Assembly: GCA_947069175.1 (NCBI GenBank)
Contig: CAMTDV010000022.1
Coordinates: 34,969,476 to 35,033,475 of the forward strand
Length of the DNA: 64,000 bases
Reading direction: 5' to 3'
DNA from: Scalesia atractyloides
Taxonomy: Eukaryota; Streptophyta; Magnoliopsida; Asterales; Asteraceae
Shown here in pieces: positions 48,200 through 61,646 of the stretch. Position 1 is the first letter of the stretch. Every line of letters starts with the position of its first letter. The notes below the pieces were generated by a model. It searched no databases. It was given only the letters and a program-made list of their open reading frames with translations, and had not been told where the DNA came from. The position numbers and the translations under genes are program-made.

Positions 48200-49660
48200 A
48201 GCATATCAGCGAAGTACCAAAACAAGTAGTCGAGCAGCTTGTATGTAGCCAAAACTATTATTTAAATGTTTAGAACCTCCTAAATCCATTCATATAAACA
48301 TATTATATTTTTTTATTAATAATCTACTTTTTGTAATAGTATTCAAGACATTAATTATTAATTATTTTGTAAAATGCAAAATAAAATTGGATAATAAAGT
48401 GATTGTGGATATCCTCTAGAGAACCAGCGTATAACATGTTTTCATTCTGCACCACACTTGATATGACAGTACTACTGAAGTTAGATTGAGAACAATAAAG
48501 GATCCATCCCACCCCCACCAAGCTCAATCAGTCAATTGCACCCATGTTCTAGTGCCATGTCTGATTTCCCTATCAATTGCTATAGAATGTAATGTAATTA
48601 ACCTCTAAGGGAAAGCAAAAAACTCGTACTAACATTTTATCAAACAGGTTGTGTGCGTGATTGACTATTGCGATACTTACAAATTTCTTTAACTTGATAT
48701 CAATAGCCACAAGCAGAGTAATTTGGAGCCATTGATTTGAGGAGCCCAAGCAAGGGATTTTCCATCAAATGATAAGAACCGACTATAGACATTCTTCAAC
48801 TTTGTTGTATTTTTGTCCAGATTTGCCCTCACCATCGTTGTTGCAGTCGCTCGCAAGCTATGTGTTTCTTTCTATTTAAGGCGAAGAAGAGGACTAGGGT
48901 TGGGAAGCGGTTGAAATAATTTCTTTTGCCCAGTCAAATGAAAATGCTTGGGTGAGTCAATTTGGTGAAGGAGGGAAATGAAAAGTTTTGGGTGAAGCTG
49001 ATTTCATGGGAGGTAAAAATTAATAACTTTTAACAAATTAGAAAATATATATTTAGATGTTACTAATTTACTATTAAATTTTGAAAAACTATTTAATATG
49101 AGAAATAGGGTTGTAAACAAGTCGAGTAAGTCGCGCTGAGTCGACTCGTTTATCTTAACAAGACAATTTCGGACTTGGGCTTAGCTTTTAGCTCATCGAG
49201 CTAGCTCATTTATTTTTCTAACGAGATATATTTTTAATTTGTTGTATTTTTTTACAAAAATCCAAAAAAACTATATTTAGGTTAATAAAACATTAATTTA
49301 AAACTATTACTTCGTAATCTATTTCTTTTGATAAAAAATAATCATATTACTATTCAAAAAACATAGTTTAATAGAATGTTCGGTTTTTATATATATGGGC
49401 TTTAATTTAAACAAGTCAATGAGCGAGCCATGAACAAAATCTACCAAGGTAGCTAGGCGAGTCGAGCCACCTAGTCTCGTTTTTAACCGTGCTGTTTCTG
49501 GGTCGAGCTTTTTTTATTGAACTTTGAGTGAGTTACGAGATGCGAGCTTTTTGAACAACCCAAATAACAATTATGTAAATACATCATTAAAAATATAAAA
49601 ACTCAAATAACAATTATGTAAATACATCATTAAAAATATAGAATCTAATATAGAACAAAC
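48200..49660. other. AT-rich stretch without recognised genes
   Basis: I see no ORF of weight. It contains short decayed direct repeats near 49555-49635, where a 45-base AT-rich unit with AACAATTATGTAAATACATC occurs twice. Confidence 0.5.
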
Positions 49661-49851
49661 GTTCGCAATTTTTAGTGACATACACAAAGTGCCAATAATA
49701 ACCTAAATTAGTGGTATGTAAAGCTAAATGCCACCAAAGGTGTGTTTTAAACAATGGCATACACAAAGTGCCATTAAAAGTCTAAATTAGTGGCACAAAA
49801 GCTAAATGCCAGTAAAAGTGTGTGACACTAAATGGCTTTTTGTTTGTACTG

Positions 49852-51990
49852 CCCGCTTTAAAGCCCAAATCGATTGACATGCAAATTCATAACAAAATTA
49901 CTCTTGTTGATAAAGCAACATGTTTCAACATTGTCACACCCTAAAAACGTCGCAACGGAATTACAAACGTGGCGGTGACAGAGGTTGGCACCCATAAGCA
50001 TCTTCATGGACAATGCAATATTTATTTTGGACATACAACTTAATTAAAACATAATATTTAAAGTTTAAAAATAACCCACAACCACAACATAGTTGTTTGA
50101 TCCTTATGGATCTTAGTACACATGGTCCCAAAAGTTTTAAAAGTTCTACAAAACATTATTTAACATAACTTGCATCAAAAACCACAAGATAAGCCAAAAT
50201 TCACGAAGGCGAACTCATGTAACTGAAGAACACGTAAAAATTAAATGTCAATATAAAAGGCTGGTGCTTATTCAAATTAAAAGGAATTTATTTAAGGAAA
50301 GTTTTTTTATTATGAATTTCCTGCCAAAACATTCCTATTCCTATATATTTTAAGAAAGTCAAGTTAATTTCCTTATTAAAAATTCAAGGGTAATTTCTTT
50401 ATCGCAAACGTTTTCTCTAAAAACCTTCGACACAAATCATCTTCTCAAAGGTTTATTAAATATATATTAAATTTGTAGCATTAAGTTATTAGATTCATAT
50501 GGTTGCAAGGCATATGAGCTATACATTAATAATAAAGTTATAATCAACGTTAGACCATCACAGAATATCAATTCGTCGTTTGCTTGACATGGAGCTACTG
50601 GTCACGACGGGGTGGTCAACCCGATAGATCTATCAACAATTCTACGCATACCGGTATTAATGATTAAACGAATAATTCATGCAAAGTACCACATACTGGG
50701 TCACTTATGGTGTCTACCTCGGGATCAAGAGTGAACAAGTCTCTAAGAGTGAACTGTGCGAACTGATCCAGACCCTTGATTCTTATCATCTTGAAGATTA
50801 TAGTAGGGGCATGATTGTAAATAATAGGAAATGTGTTTTAAATAAAAATTAGATGATAAGGGTATATTGGTAAATGAACATTACATGTAAATGTATTTGA
50901 ATAAAGGAAACTCAACCGTTTCCATATCATGTTCCCACATATTCAGTCTCTCGCATCCCCAAAAAATCTCGATCGGAGTTTGATTTGGAGAATCAAAATC
51001 AATAATACACATCCTATAATCCGAATCAACTATAATCACATTCATCGCGTATCTATTTTGACGAAAACTTGTGCGAAAGGAAACCTAATTTTTAGCAAAG
51101 AGCGTCGACTGTTGTCTACGGTTGAATCAAGGCCGAGTCCAAGGTAATCGTAGTTGTGAAGAAATGTATGTTTATGGATGTTGGGTTTTTGTGTGTAATT
51201 TATTATCATGATTCATTAATTAGATGTTTAGGTGTTCGTAAGGGTTAACCGTGTATATTTAGTCGCTTTGAAAATTCTAGGGTTTCAGACGTATCCTGCT
51301 ATGTAGTTTTTGTATGAGTAACTGTAAACGATTGGTGAATACCAAATAGCATTACCTGTTGTGTTTTTAGAATGGCCGTTGTTAACTTGTTTCTAGACTC
51401 GTTTGTTTTGAGTGTTGGTAGTTCAATGTTTAAGTACACATGTGTGTTATGTTTTTTATTATGTGTTTGTGCTCCTTAAAACCGATATAACTAAGAATTT
51501 CCGAAACCAATTGTATGAGAAGTTAATTTTTAAAGACTAGCTGTTAGTAGTTATGTTATTTACGTTATTGTGCACAATTTTTATGGTGATATGTGTTAAA
51601 TTTGTTGTAGCAGAACGATTTGTCGTTTGTAAAGTTGGTTTAATGAGGTAGGTTGTTAGGTATTTGCCTGTAAGAAAATTTGTATTTCAATAAGCTATAG
51701 CTAGTGCAACCGTGTATTTCAGTTAATGTATAAGAACCATACTGTTACACATATGTGTTGGTTTGGGGTTTTTTTTGTTTTTATACATTTGTGTATTTTT
51801 TTAGTTCGTTATGTAAAAAGATATTTATTTGTTATTGTTCTGTTACACTAACTTTGTTTTTGATTTTGAAGTGTTAACTGATTTTATATTTAAACAAAAC
51901 AAGAATCGCTATGCGTAAACGTAAGTTGTTAACTTAAAAAAGTAATTAATGTTTCTATAGCTGAATGACTACTTTTGTTGACATGATTGT
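49852..51990. other. AT-rich stretch preceding the Ulp1-like gene
   Basis: TGTCACACCCTAAAAACG at 49936 resembles the start of an LTR or other element but no matching end is found. From about 50870 the sequence may be the 5' flank of the Mutator-like element. Motifs like ACACATGTGTG (51438-51448) and ACACATATGTG (51746-51756) recur, as they do further right. The open stretch 50929-51147 is not recognised and may be chance. Confidence 0.4.
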
Positions 51991-51999
51991 GTTAATGGC

Positions 52000-54900
52000 A
52001 TAGGTACGAGAAGTGAAAGGATTGCGCGTAAGAAGGCTAGTAAGTTTAGTAATACTATCGAAGATCCAATACAGTTTAAGACGAGGACGATGTAAACCTG
52101 CAAGGCAAAATAGGTGAGTAAAATTTATAGATGATTAGTATAATGTGTTTTTAAACAAACAGTATAAGATAAATTAATATCCAATTGATCAATATCTGTA
52201 TTTGAAATGGATTGAACACAGCTTTTGAGGCTGAACAATGTGATGAAATGACGACAAAAAAACGGGATTCGAATAGTACGTGTAGGAAAAAAAGTACAAC
52301 CAGAAAAAAGAGAAAGAGAGAAAGAACTAAACCTGTCAAAGTGCCTTTCACTGGTGATGAACAAGGCATGGTTGTGTACATCCTTTAAAAAGTATGATTC
52401 ATATGGTTTGCAAAATACATGTGTATAATGTACACAATGAAATGTTGTTTCCCAGAAGGTCCGAATATTGATACAACCGCCCAAAAAGAAAAAAAAAAGT
52501 GTAGATGGAGCTGTGAACAGAGCAAGTGATGGAGATGATGGTAATACAAAGAATCGCGGTGAGGATGTTAATCGGGTTGACGTTACGGACGAACATAAAC
52601 AAGCTGAAGGTATAAATTTGGTATCGCTTCTAAATAGTGTTCACAAATAATCAAAAAATTTTCAATGGTTTATTATTTTTGCGATAATGAAACAGACGAG
52701 CTTTTTGGATTCCGGAAAAGGCGAAAACAAATGAAACCGAAGAACAAAAGTACACAAAAGAAAAAAACGTTCAAAAGTTGCAGATGGTTTGTTTGGCATC
52801 CGGGTTAGGACGTCCCCCAACAAACTTTATGAAGCGATGCAGGTAATGAATAAAGGGCAGAAAGCGATTGTGATAGAAAGTGGGTTTGGTAAGTTGTTGG
52901 ATTTTAATTTTAAGCGATGTTACAGCCCAGATCGGGCATTTTGTTATTGATAAGCTGGACACGAAGAACATGAGAATCGTGTTGGGAGAACGACAAATAT
53001 CGGTCGACAAGGAGTCAGTTAAAAAGATATTAGGTATTCCAAACGGTGGAATAAAAGTGTCAAAGCTGAACAATGAAGAAGTAGAACATCCTTTAAAGGA
53101 AAAGTGGGTTTCCAGATTTGATAAGCTACCAATTAGTTGTAAAAACATTGTTGACAAGATTCGGATTGATGAGTATGAGCAAAGGGAAATGTTCATAATA
53201 GATTTTGTGATGTTGTTCATATCAACAATGATTAGATGTACTAAAATGGTAGTGTTATGTACAATTTGTTGGATTTGTTTAAGAGTGAGAAGGGGTTCAA
53301 GGAGCATGATTGGTGTCAGTTTGTGTTGGACGCTATGAAGAAATGTAAAGACGATTGGGTTAGGTTTGACCCTAATGTGTACTTCAGAGGCCCTCTAACA
53401 TATCTGGTGGTATGTACTTAAGATTCAAATTTATATATTCTATCACTATTTTTCATTGTGTTACTTTTAGTACACTAGTGTCTTTATGTTGGTAATACAC
53501 CAGTGCATACTAAAGAGCTGGAAAAAAAAAGAAAACGGTTTTGTTTTTTGTGCTTTATAAAAATAGACCTATTTCCTAATTTGTGACAATCTTTACTGCT
53601 TACTTTTATTATAAATGTAATTGTTTCCGTTTTTGATTGCAAGAGTTGTTGTATTTGGAGTCGACACAATGCCCTGGGTTCGATCGTGCACGTAGGGAAC
53701 TACCTCTGAGATTTTGGACACATGAATTGATGAACCAAAGGAAGGAGCAGGAGCTGAAGAACGAAGGTTTTGGGCTGGGAGAAATAAGAGAGTTATATGA
53801 TGTGGCAGATGATGATGAAATCAATATTGATGACGGTCCAGAAGACGTTGTCAATGACAAGGGCGCGAAAAAAAAGGAGGGCAGAGACGTCGACGGGAGA
53901 GGTATGATCATGTTAAGAGTTCCTGTGTTGCGTACACTTAAATAATGTTAGGTAATATGTTATGGTTAGTTTATGGTATAATTTTCTCTTATGCACAGAT
54001 GAGTGGTGCATGCATATTATCTATATGCGAAGAAATTGAGAGTTTTAAACAACAATTAGAGGATGGGCTACAAGGGCATATATCTCGCTTCCCGTCACAT
54101 CATTCGGTCTTACCCATTTTAGAAAGGTACAAAACAATTTTCAACAAACCCGCAATTGGTGAGACTGAAGAAGAGGAAATCTATACGAGTCCGTGTAAGA
54201 AAGAAAGCAGGTATTTATAAACTTGTATTTGTATTTTAATTTGATTTTAATTTTTTTCGTATGATTGTATTATACACAACAATAAACATGTTTACTACAC
54301 ATGTATACAGATGGGGGGACAGTAAAGGGAAACAAAAGAGTGAAAGGATGCAAGAATTGCGGGGAGATAAAGTGACGACACCACTGATCGCATCCCCAAC
54401 CACAAAGATTTTTATGAAATCTGCAGAAGTGATTGAGGACTACATTGCAGGTGCATATAGTACGCAACGGTTAGACGATATTCCGTCGTTCAGTCTTGGA
54501 ATGACACAAGATGAATGTACCGCTAAACATAATGCGTTAGTGAGTGTGATGCAAGAAACAAATGTTGCTGATGTTGTTGAATCAGCCGGTAAGGGTAAAA
54601 GGAGAAAGACCGGCTCAAGGTATGTCCAATCGCCTTTTATGGTAGAGCTGTCAGCATCAACAGTTGGTTGAGCAAAAAAGAAAACATGATTTGGAAATAT
54701 TTGTCGATTTATGCCGTGACAAGATGTAAGATTAAACTTTAATATTATTTATTATTATTTTATTTTCTTTTTATATTTAGAATACCGTTTTTTGAGGGAA
54801 TGTAATGTCCATAAGCAGGGTAGCAAAGCCGAAGAAAAAAATGGTGACCGACAAGTCGATGGAAAACCGAGATGTAAAAGAAGTCGCGGAGGTAGAAGCG

Positions 54901-56331
54901 ACAAACGCGTAAGAACCCTTACCGAAATCAATATTGTTTTTATGTGTGTGTGAATATATTTACGTGTATATGAACAATATACGCCCATGAATGTTCTACA
55001 TAATCGCCTTTTGACATATCATGAAAATGGCTGTTTTTATCATACAAGTTACACGTGTGTACTGATATTAGATATATGAAAGGTAACAGAATGCACATGT
55101 GTACCACATTAAAAAGGGTATGCATGTGAATAATGATGTATGTAAGTGAAATATTAATCAGAAAATACAATGTCATCTTATATCGCACGTGTAAAAAGTG
55201 TAATAATGTATTGGAATAAATTTTTATCGAGTGAATAAAGGAGATGTTTGGCAAGTAACTGTTTGTGTATTGGTAATTAATATTGACGGTAAGATTCATG
55301 AAACAGACGCCTGGTATTTGAAACGGATACAGGGGTTGGTCTATACCATTTTCAACTCAAGGATTTGCAACCGAGTCAATGGATAAATAGTGGTGTGATT
55401 AATTGTTTTGCGTCGATGCTTAATAAAGAAGAAAGTCATAGAACTTCGGGGGAAAATGTTTTTACGGGAGATGATAAAGTTAAAGGCTCAAAACCGCGCC
55501 TTTTTTCCATACCGATTGTTTTGTAATTTAATTCCGTTAGTATAAAAATTACATTTTAAGATGTAGTAATTGTTGCGTCTTTATTTATTCAATTTTTTTT
55601 TACTTTGTGTTTGTTGTTATGCAGATGGAGGATGTGTTACATAATGAAAGGTATGGAGATGTACTACGTGTGGAAAAATTAAGAAGTTCTATGGTATACG
55701 TGGTAGACAAGAGGCCATATTTGTTGACTTTGTCCAGTTATTACGTAGTCTTATTTCCTATACTTGAAAAGGGACATTTTTATCTTGTATGTTTTGATCT
55801 TGAGAAGGCATCAATAACGGTGATTGACAATATGTCTACAACGGAAAGCCCAGTTCAACTGATAAATGATGAAAATTATTTCAAGAAGAGCACTCCATAC
55901 AAAGTTGTAAGATAAGCCTGGACACAATTTCCTTTTTTTTTATTTTTGGCTTTACCAAGTATATAATTAACTTTAAACTTGTAATTTTGGTTGCAGAAGG
56001 ACGTGTTCACCCGGTACTTGAAACTGATGAAACACCCTAAAGCAGTAGAAATTGAAAATGCATTGCTAGAAATGTTAGACTTTGAGTGGAAGACCGTAGG
56101 AAATACTGTGGGTTGCGGTATTTTTGTTATGCGCCACATGGAGACGTAGTATGGAGTCATGGCCCAAAGTGGGATTGTGGATTCCCATTAGAACCTGTCC
56201 AGAAAAAAGCAACACTGACACGGTTGCGTAAGAAATACGTGGTGAAGTTGGTGACGTCTGATGCAAACATCCACCAAGATCGGATACTAGCGGAAGCGGA
56301 ACATTTTGAAAAGACATTTTACTTCAGTTAA
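52000..56331 (+). pseudogene. Ulp1-like cysteine protease gene of a Mutator-like element
   Basis: Several exons can be traced. GTRSERIARKKASKF (52004) and Lys-rich exons (52217-52649) come first. A conserved domain with RTSPNKLYEAMQVMNKGQK, LGIPNGGIKV and DFVMLFISTMIRC (52790-53411) follows, then acidic exons (53643-54671). The C-terminal Ulp1 peptidase has HFQLKDLQPSQW (55339), GHFYLVCFDLEKASITVIDN (55771-55830, catalytic His and Asp) and GCGIFVMRHMET (56112-56148, catalytic Cys). Ulp1 proteins remove SUMO. A frameshift near 52915, a TAG right after RHMET (56149) and a frame change there break it. Such proteases are known from Kaonashi-type MULEs and melon CUMULE. No host function can be claimed. 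Confidence 0.82.
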
Positions 56332-56570
56332 TTGTTGTCACGTTGGTTATTTCATGGAGCATGATGAAAACAATTGAGGTTCGGGTTGGGGGGTATAAGG
56401 TTATTTTGATGGAGTTTGATGAAACGTTTAAAAAACATATAACTTAGGAGATATTGTTTTTTGTGGTTGTGTGATGTGGAAGTTATTATGGAACCTATTG
56501 GGGTATCTAGTTGATTAACCTTTTGATGGCATTTGAAACCTATTGTGTATGACTAGCAAATTAATATTAT

Positions 56571-57345
56571 AGTGAACCATATTATTACAGGTACACGATT
56601 CAGGTAGTGCATATGTGTACTACCTAATAATTCTGTGCATATGTGTATTTCATATAAGTGTATGAACCCAAAAGGTACTCGTACACAACCTTGATTCTTA
56701 CATACGTGTATTTTCTGTGCATAGGTGATAACCGTTGTTTCCCTGTCAATGTATGTCAAAAATATGTGGGTAGTGTTGAATTAAGGGCTGTTCACACAGA
56801 TGTGCACAAGTGCATATTATCAGGCCTTTTCAACATAATCGATTGATGTACGTAAGTTGAAGTTAACTTGTTTAGTATAAAATAAGTTGTGGACTAAAAA
56901 ATGCTGAGAATGCTACATGTTTATCAACCATCCAATTTAAATACTTATAAAAAATATTAAACCATATTATTACAGGTACAAGTATCAGGTAGTGCATATG
57001 TGAACTATCTCCTAATTTCTGTGCATATGTGTATTTCAGATAAGTGTATGTACCTGAAAGGTACTCGTACACAACATATTTTCTTTACATATGTGTATTT
57101 TCTGTGCATCAGTGATAACTGTTGTTTCCGTTTTAATAAATGTAAAAAATATGTGGGTAGTGATGAATTAAGGGGTGTTCACTCAGATGTGCACAAAGGT
57201 GCATATTATATAGCCTTTTTCAACATAATCGATTGATGTATGTTAGTTGAAGTTAAGATGTATAGTATAAAATATATTGTGGACTAAAAAATGCTGAGAA
57301 TGATGCAGTGTTTATCAACCATCCAATTTAAATACTTATTAAATA
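56571..57345. repeat. Two-copy tandem repeat, unit about 385 bp
   Basis: ACCATATTATTACAGGTACA begins copy 1 near 56576 and copy 2 near 56961. The two copies remain similar to CAACCATCCAATTTAAATACTTA at their ends (with small indels). Each contains several ATATGTGTA or TACGTGTAT motifs and GTGATAAC. It lies between the ends of the convergent Ulp1-like and transposase genes. Confidence 0.88.
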
Positions 57346-57489
57346 CATCTCCAATAAAATATAAAAATAGTTGCAATAAACTATAAAACAAAATGTACCA
57401 ATTACAACAAAGGGATATTTTGGAACATCAATAAAAAATGTACCAGTTACATTAAAAATAAATATTTTGTTATGTATCATATAATTTAA

Positions 57490-60161
57490 TTCAAATCATA
57501 GTGTCATCGTCTTCGCTCTCGTGTGCTTGTTCTTCACTTCCACTATCGGTGAGGTCATCATACTCATTTGATTCAACATCGTCCCCCTCGCCATCTTCGT
57601 CTGTAGACGAATCATCCTTTGTGATATTGCCTTTTTTCAATGGGCAATTTCTTTTATCATGCGTTCTCACCCTCTTGCCACAATAATTACATTTTCTTCT
57701 ATGTTTCTTAGATTGTTTTATTGCTTTCTCCCGAGGACCAATTGGACGCTTATGCTTTCCACATCTTTTGTTACGTATTTTCTCTGGTGCGGTGCATGAT
57801 ACCTCTTCTGGTTCAGTATGATCAAGAATTTCCTGGTAAACAACAAACTTTTTTTTAACTTCCGGATCCGGTTGAACTTAACTAAAAACCCTATCTTTCA
57901 ACAACTGTACTTGCTCATCTAATTCTTGTAATTTATCAATCCTACTACGAACTCTCTCTCGACACATTTCAATATTCTCAAGTATCCTACGCCAAATTCT
58001 TCCACTACGAATCTGATCAACAGATAACCTATTTTCAACGCTATATACACTGGAAGGCAAAGCGTCTCTCCTCCATCTTGGGTGAATATAACGTCCCGGA
58101 ATCTTATAAACATTATGGTGCCCAAAAATGCAGAATATATGACGGCATATATATCCGTTTCTGTAAAACCCATGCATTCACACGAAGCGAAGGCATCTTC
58201 TTTGTTGAAGGTGACCTGTAATATGATGATACAATATGTATAAGTTAAGAAATTTGTTCATAATAATGCACACTGGTATTCTAAGATAAAGAAAAGACAC
58301 TTTAATATATGTAAAAAACATACCCTGAACTCGTTTATAACTTCTTTCATGTGGTCTTGGTGTGCGATCACAAAGCTGCTTATACCTTCAGATACACATC
58401 GTTCAGCAATATAACAATTTTCCTTGCCGTTGATAATTTCCTTTTGAACATCAAAAAAAATTCTCCGTGTGTATATGTCATTTGCATCCCGTTCAATAGG
58501 CCAAGATGTTTTGAATTCGGGATTAGTGGTGTCAGTTTTATGAGTTAATTCCCTCTGTTCATTCCGTATCCCATCAACAGATGTGTTGTAACACAACATG
58601 AACTGAAACAAGGTATTGTGAGGACTAGAATTAGATTTGAACAAGTGGTTTGCACTTCACACCTGGAAGTGGTCTTCATTAAAGTACACATTGGTATCTC
58701 GCGGAAATAAGCCGGTATCCAGTTCGCACGAATCGAATACATCTCGGACAACCAAGAATGGTCCTGTAACCCGTATTCAGCAATAAGATTCTTCCATCTA
58801 CCCTCAAATATTTGTGGTTCAATGTAAACATTCCAAACGAGCTTGTGGAACTTCTGTTTTATTTCCGCATTCCTACTATCGTTATCCTTGATCTACATTT
58901 AAAAGGGAAAAAGAAAAAAATTAAATACAAGACATGCTGCTTTAGAAAGACACACTTATGTATTGATAAAAAAAAAATTTTGATTGAGAATTAGTACCTT
59001 AACCAGCAGTTTTGAATAATGTGCCACATACACAACCTGTGAATTGACTTGTCAAATACCTTTTCGACAGTTTGTTTCATAGCATAATCTTGATCAGTTA
59101 GCACCAGAAGTGGTTGTTTACCATTGTGTGCCTCAAGAAATTTTTGAAGTAGCCATGTATAAGATTCGATAGTCTCATTATGAAGCAACCCTGCACCAAA
59201 AATTGTACACCTTTTGTGGTGATCGACCCCAGTAAACGGTACAAAAATCATATCATACCTGTTTTACAAAAACGCATTTAGATTTGTATGTTAAAAGATA
59301 AATAATCTGTTCAAAATTTCAAGTATTACTCACATATTTGTATGATATGTCGCATCGAAGGCAATACCATCACCAAATGAGTCCTAGTTTGATTTCGATA
59401 CCGCATCACACCAAAAAATTAACTGAAGTTCGGTATCAACAATGTGGGTGTTAAACGTGTAGTTTTCCTTGTTTTTACTACATTCCTTGAATTTGTCAAT
59501 TATCATCTGGGAGTCCCTATCACCGATAAAGTCTCGGATATCGCGGCCATAATTTTTGTAGTCGACAACGGTTCCGTGCACATTATGATGACCACCTTTT
59601 AGAACAACATGTACTTTGTGAGACTTGGTAGGTCCTAGGTTTACGTTTCGGCATTTTACTATAAACTCTTGTGTAGAAAAGTCACGCTTCCTCCTCTTCA
59701 ATGACAGATTAAGATTTTCAGGGTTAGTAAATCTATGGTTATGTTGCTCTACAAAGTCATATATCTCATACTCAGATGAATTTTTTACACGCACGAATTT
59801 AACGCATGCCTTGCAATCTGTGACTTTGACGTTGGACCGTCTTTTTGGTGAACTTGAATTTACTTGATCAGCCGTACCATCTTTACGTTTTGGTTTGTTA
59901 GCTCTTGAACATAAGACGTATCGCCTATTGGTAACAATTTTGTCACCTATTTTTTTCCTTTTACGATGTACCAAGACGGGTCCCAAAACCGGCCACTTGA
60001 GCATACTCTTCATACTTGGTTATAGCTTCTTCAAATCGTACTAAATCTAGCTTTAATAAATGGTTTGGATCCGGGAGGGACGACTGGTGTCCAGTACCTA
60101 GTACCATTAGGGGTTTCGTATACATTGTTGGCAACTGATTCTGCAAATGGTTAAGACACAC
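57490..60161 (-). pseudogene. FAR1-related Mutator-like (MULE) transposase
   Basis: The N-terminal FAR1 zinc-finger DNA-binding domain (60161-59700) has RRYVLCSRANKPKRK, DCKACVKF and QHNHRF. The transposase core shows GIAFDATYHTN (59370-59338), an intron (59333-59259), then MIFVPFTGVDHH, LLVLTDQDYAM and HRLCMWHI (59251-58991). A later exon (58894-58670) and the region 58644-58300 follow. A SWIM zinc finger, CECMGFTETDICRHIF, lies at 58180-58130. The C-terminal part has a CNYCGKRVRTHDKRNC knuckle (57690-57640) and an acidic tail ending near 57497. A TAG stop at about 59384, and frameshifts near 59990 and 58660, inactivate it. It convergently faces the Ulp1-like gene, as in MULEs that carry both. 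Confidence 0.87.
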
Positions 60162-60269
60162 AAAAGTTAAAACAGTTTATGACAAACAAAAATAATATTA
60201 CAACTTTGAATACTGTTAATTGTAAATTAGGTAAGGATTCGAAAATTTTTAAACAAGTTCATCACGTAT
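60162..60269. other. Short spacer between transposase and E5
   Basis: AT-rich sequence that should contain the 5' region of the transposase gene. I could not find a Mutator terminal inverted repeat here that matches the region near 50800. Confidence 0.4.
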
Positions 60270-60993
60270 TGTTGATACAGTTTTGTGTCTGTCGCTTGTT
60301 CTTAATTACATTTGTAATTGTACGGTCTTTGCTCAAGTGTCTGTATAGGTTTGGTCATGTCGAATAGATCGAGATATCCTTCTGTCTTGATCTAGTATGA
60401 AATCTTAGCTTGTCTGTGTTAATCAGTTGCATATGTGCATACTGATAAGTCTTGTAAATGTCAATTCTACACACGTTCTCCAAGAAGAAGGATTCTGTGC
60501 GAATCAAGAGATTTCGTAGAAACCAGATTTCGTAGAATCAAGGAGATTTCGTACGAAACACAAGCAGTTCGTACGAAATAGTGACTCGTACCAAATCCTG
60601 GAGTTGTGTCTCGTGTGTAATAGTATGTTCCGTATGTCTGGCCACTTGTTTTCGTATGAGTGACCAGCTTGGACACTATAAAAGGAGACATGCTCCTCTC
60701 AGTGAAGGCTAGCTGTTGAACCTTGCTGCTGATGAACTGATCTTTTGGTGAGATCTCTAAGTTAGCATTTCTGGTGAAGACAAAGACACAAGAACACAGC
60801 AAGTTTGTTTGAGTCATACGAGCATTGTGTGTATATGTTTGTACTTGTTCTCAATCATTAATCAAGATAGTGAATCTTTGGTTACCCCGTGTTCTTTACT
60901 TTGCTTTGGTTGCATGCACACTTGGATTCCGCACTTGTGTGTATGTCATTTGAACAAGGAACTGGTTTAACTTGATCCTCAGGTGGACCTACA
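60270..60993 (+). repeat. E5 5' LTR (copia, related to lineage A)
   Basis: The 3' end GGTGGACCTACA (60993) is followed by a primer site, which fixes that border. The start is less certain: TGTTGATACAG at 60270 is the best candidate. A TATA box, ACTATAAAAGG, lies at 60675-60685. U3 (60490-60660) holds several TTCGTACGAA-like palindromes, which relate it to E1 and E2. The matching 3' LTR is beyond the window. Confidence 0.7.
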
Positions 60994-61010
60994 AGTGTAT
61001 CAGAGCTTTG
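60994..61010 (+). promoter_or_regulatory. E5 primer binding site
   Basis: AGTGTATCAGAGCTTTG follows the LTR directly; TGTATCAGAGC differs by one base from the initiator Met tRNA site. Confidence 0.85.
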
Positions 61011-61384
61011 GCTCTTTCCTTGTTCAAAACCGGGCTTAGTTATGTCTGAGCTAGTTTGAAGATTTCTGAAGTGTTCTTGAGCCTCCAGCAGAAAACTTAA
61101 GTTTTAGATAGATAACTAACTTAAAACTTGGTTAAAATTTGCTGCATACAGAAAATTTTATGGTAAAATTTTTCTGTAGAACACCCTTGAAGAAGAAATC
61201 TGCAAAAATCTGAATCTGATTAGTTTGGTAGAGTTGACATTTTCTGACTTGGATCTGGACTTGGACTGTGGACTGTTAAATAGTTCAACTAAAAGTGGGT
61301 AAGACATGTATTTTTGAAAAAGCAGGTCTACACAAGAAAGAAAATTTCTCACCAAACCATTTCTGAAAAGATTCCTTTGAAAAA

Positions 61385-61500
61385 AACTGAACCAAAACAG
61401 TTTGTGCGACTGAAAAATTTCGTGCGAATCATCTGACCCGCACGAAACACCTGGCTCGCACGAAACATCAGTGTTTCGCACGAAACAGGTGTCTCCATAG
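61385..61500 (+). repeat. TTCGCACGAA-type motif cluster in the E5 leader
   Basis: Five or six copies of TTTCGTGCGAA, CCGCACGAAAC, CTCGCACGAAAC and TTTCGCACGAAAC lie within 115 bases of the untranslated leader. They are a GC-shifted version of the CGTACG motif found in the same element's U3. Confidence 0.82.
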
Positions 61501-61646
61501 AAACAGAAACTGTTTGTTTTTTTGTGTTTTTCAAAGCTTTGTTATTTTAGAATTTGTCATATTTTCAGATCTGTGAATTTTTTAAACGGTAATTATAATT
61601 GTGAAACTTTAAAACCTTTAAATTTTCATTAAACAAGAAAATATAA

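Larger units (their letters stand above)
42769..49851. mobile_element. Possible degraded CACTA-type transposon
   Basis: The left end reads CACTAAAAAAATGTC at 42769. The right end, read in reverse from 49851, is CAGTACAAACAAAAAG, close to the CACTACAA type. Subterminal regions (42769-42990 and 49665-49851) both carry repeated GTGNCACTAAA and AGTGGCAC-like units, as CACTA elements do. The flanking triplets cgc and ccc do not match, so no clean 3-bp duplication is present. No transposase is recognisable inside. The two ends may belong to separate elements. Confidence 0.35.

Noticed and set aside
49936..50830. LTR of another element starting TGTCACACCC
   Set aside because: No matching 3' end, primer site or second copy in the right orientation was found. 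The similar string at 38247-38261 is in the opposite orientation and too short.
50929..51147. Possible small coding exon upstream of the Ulp1-like gene
   Set aside because: Composition and length fit chance, and I see no conserved motif.
52125..52484. Minus-strand open stretch of 119 codons over the Ulp1-like gene
   Set aside because: It lies antisense to Lys-rich exons of the Ulp1-like gene and has no recognisable features.
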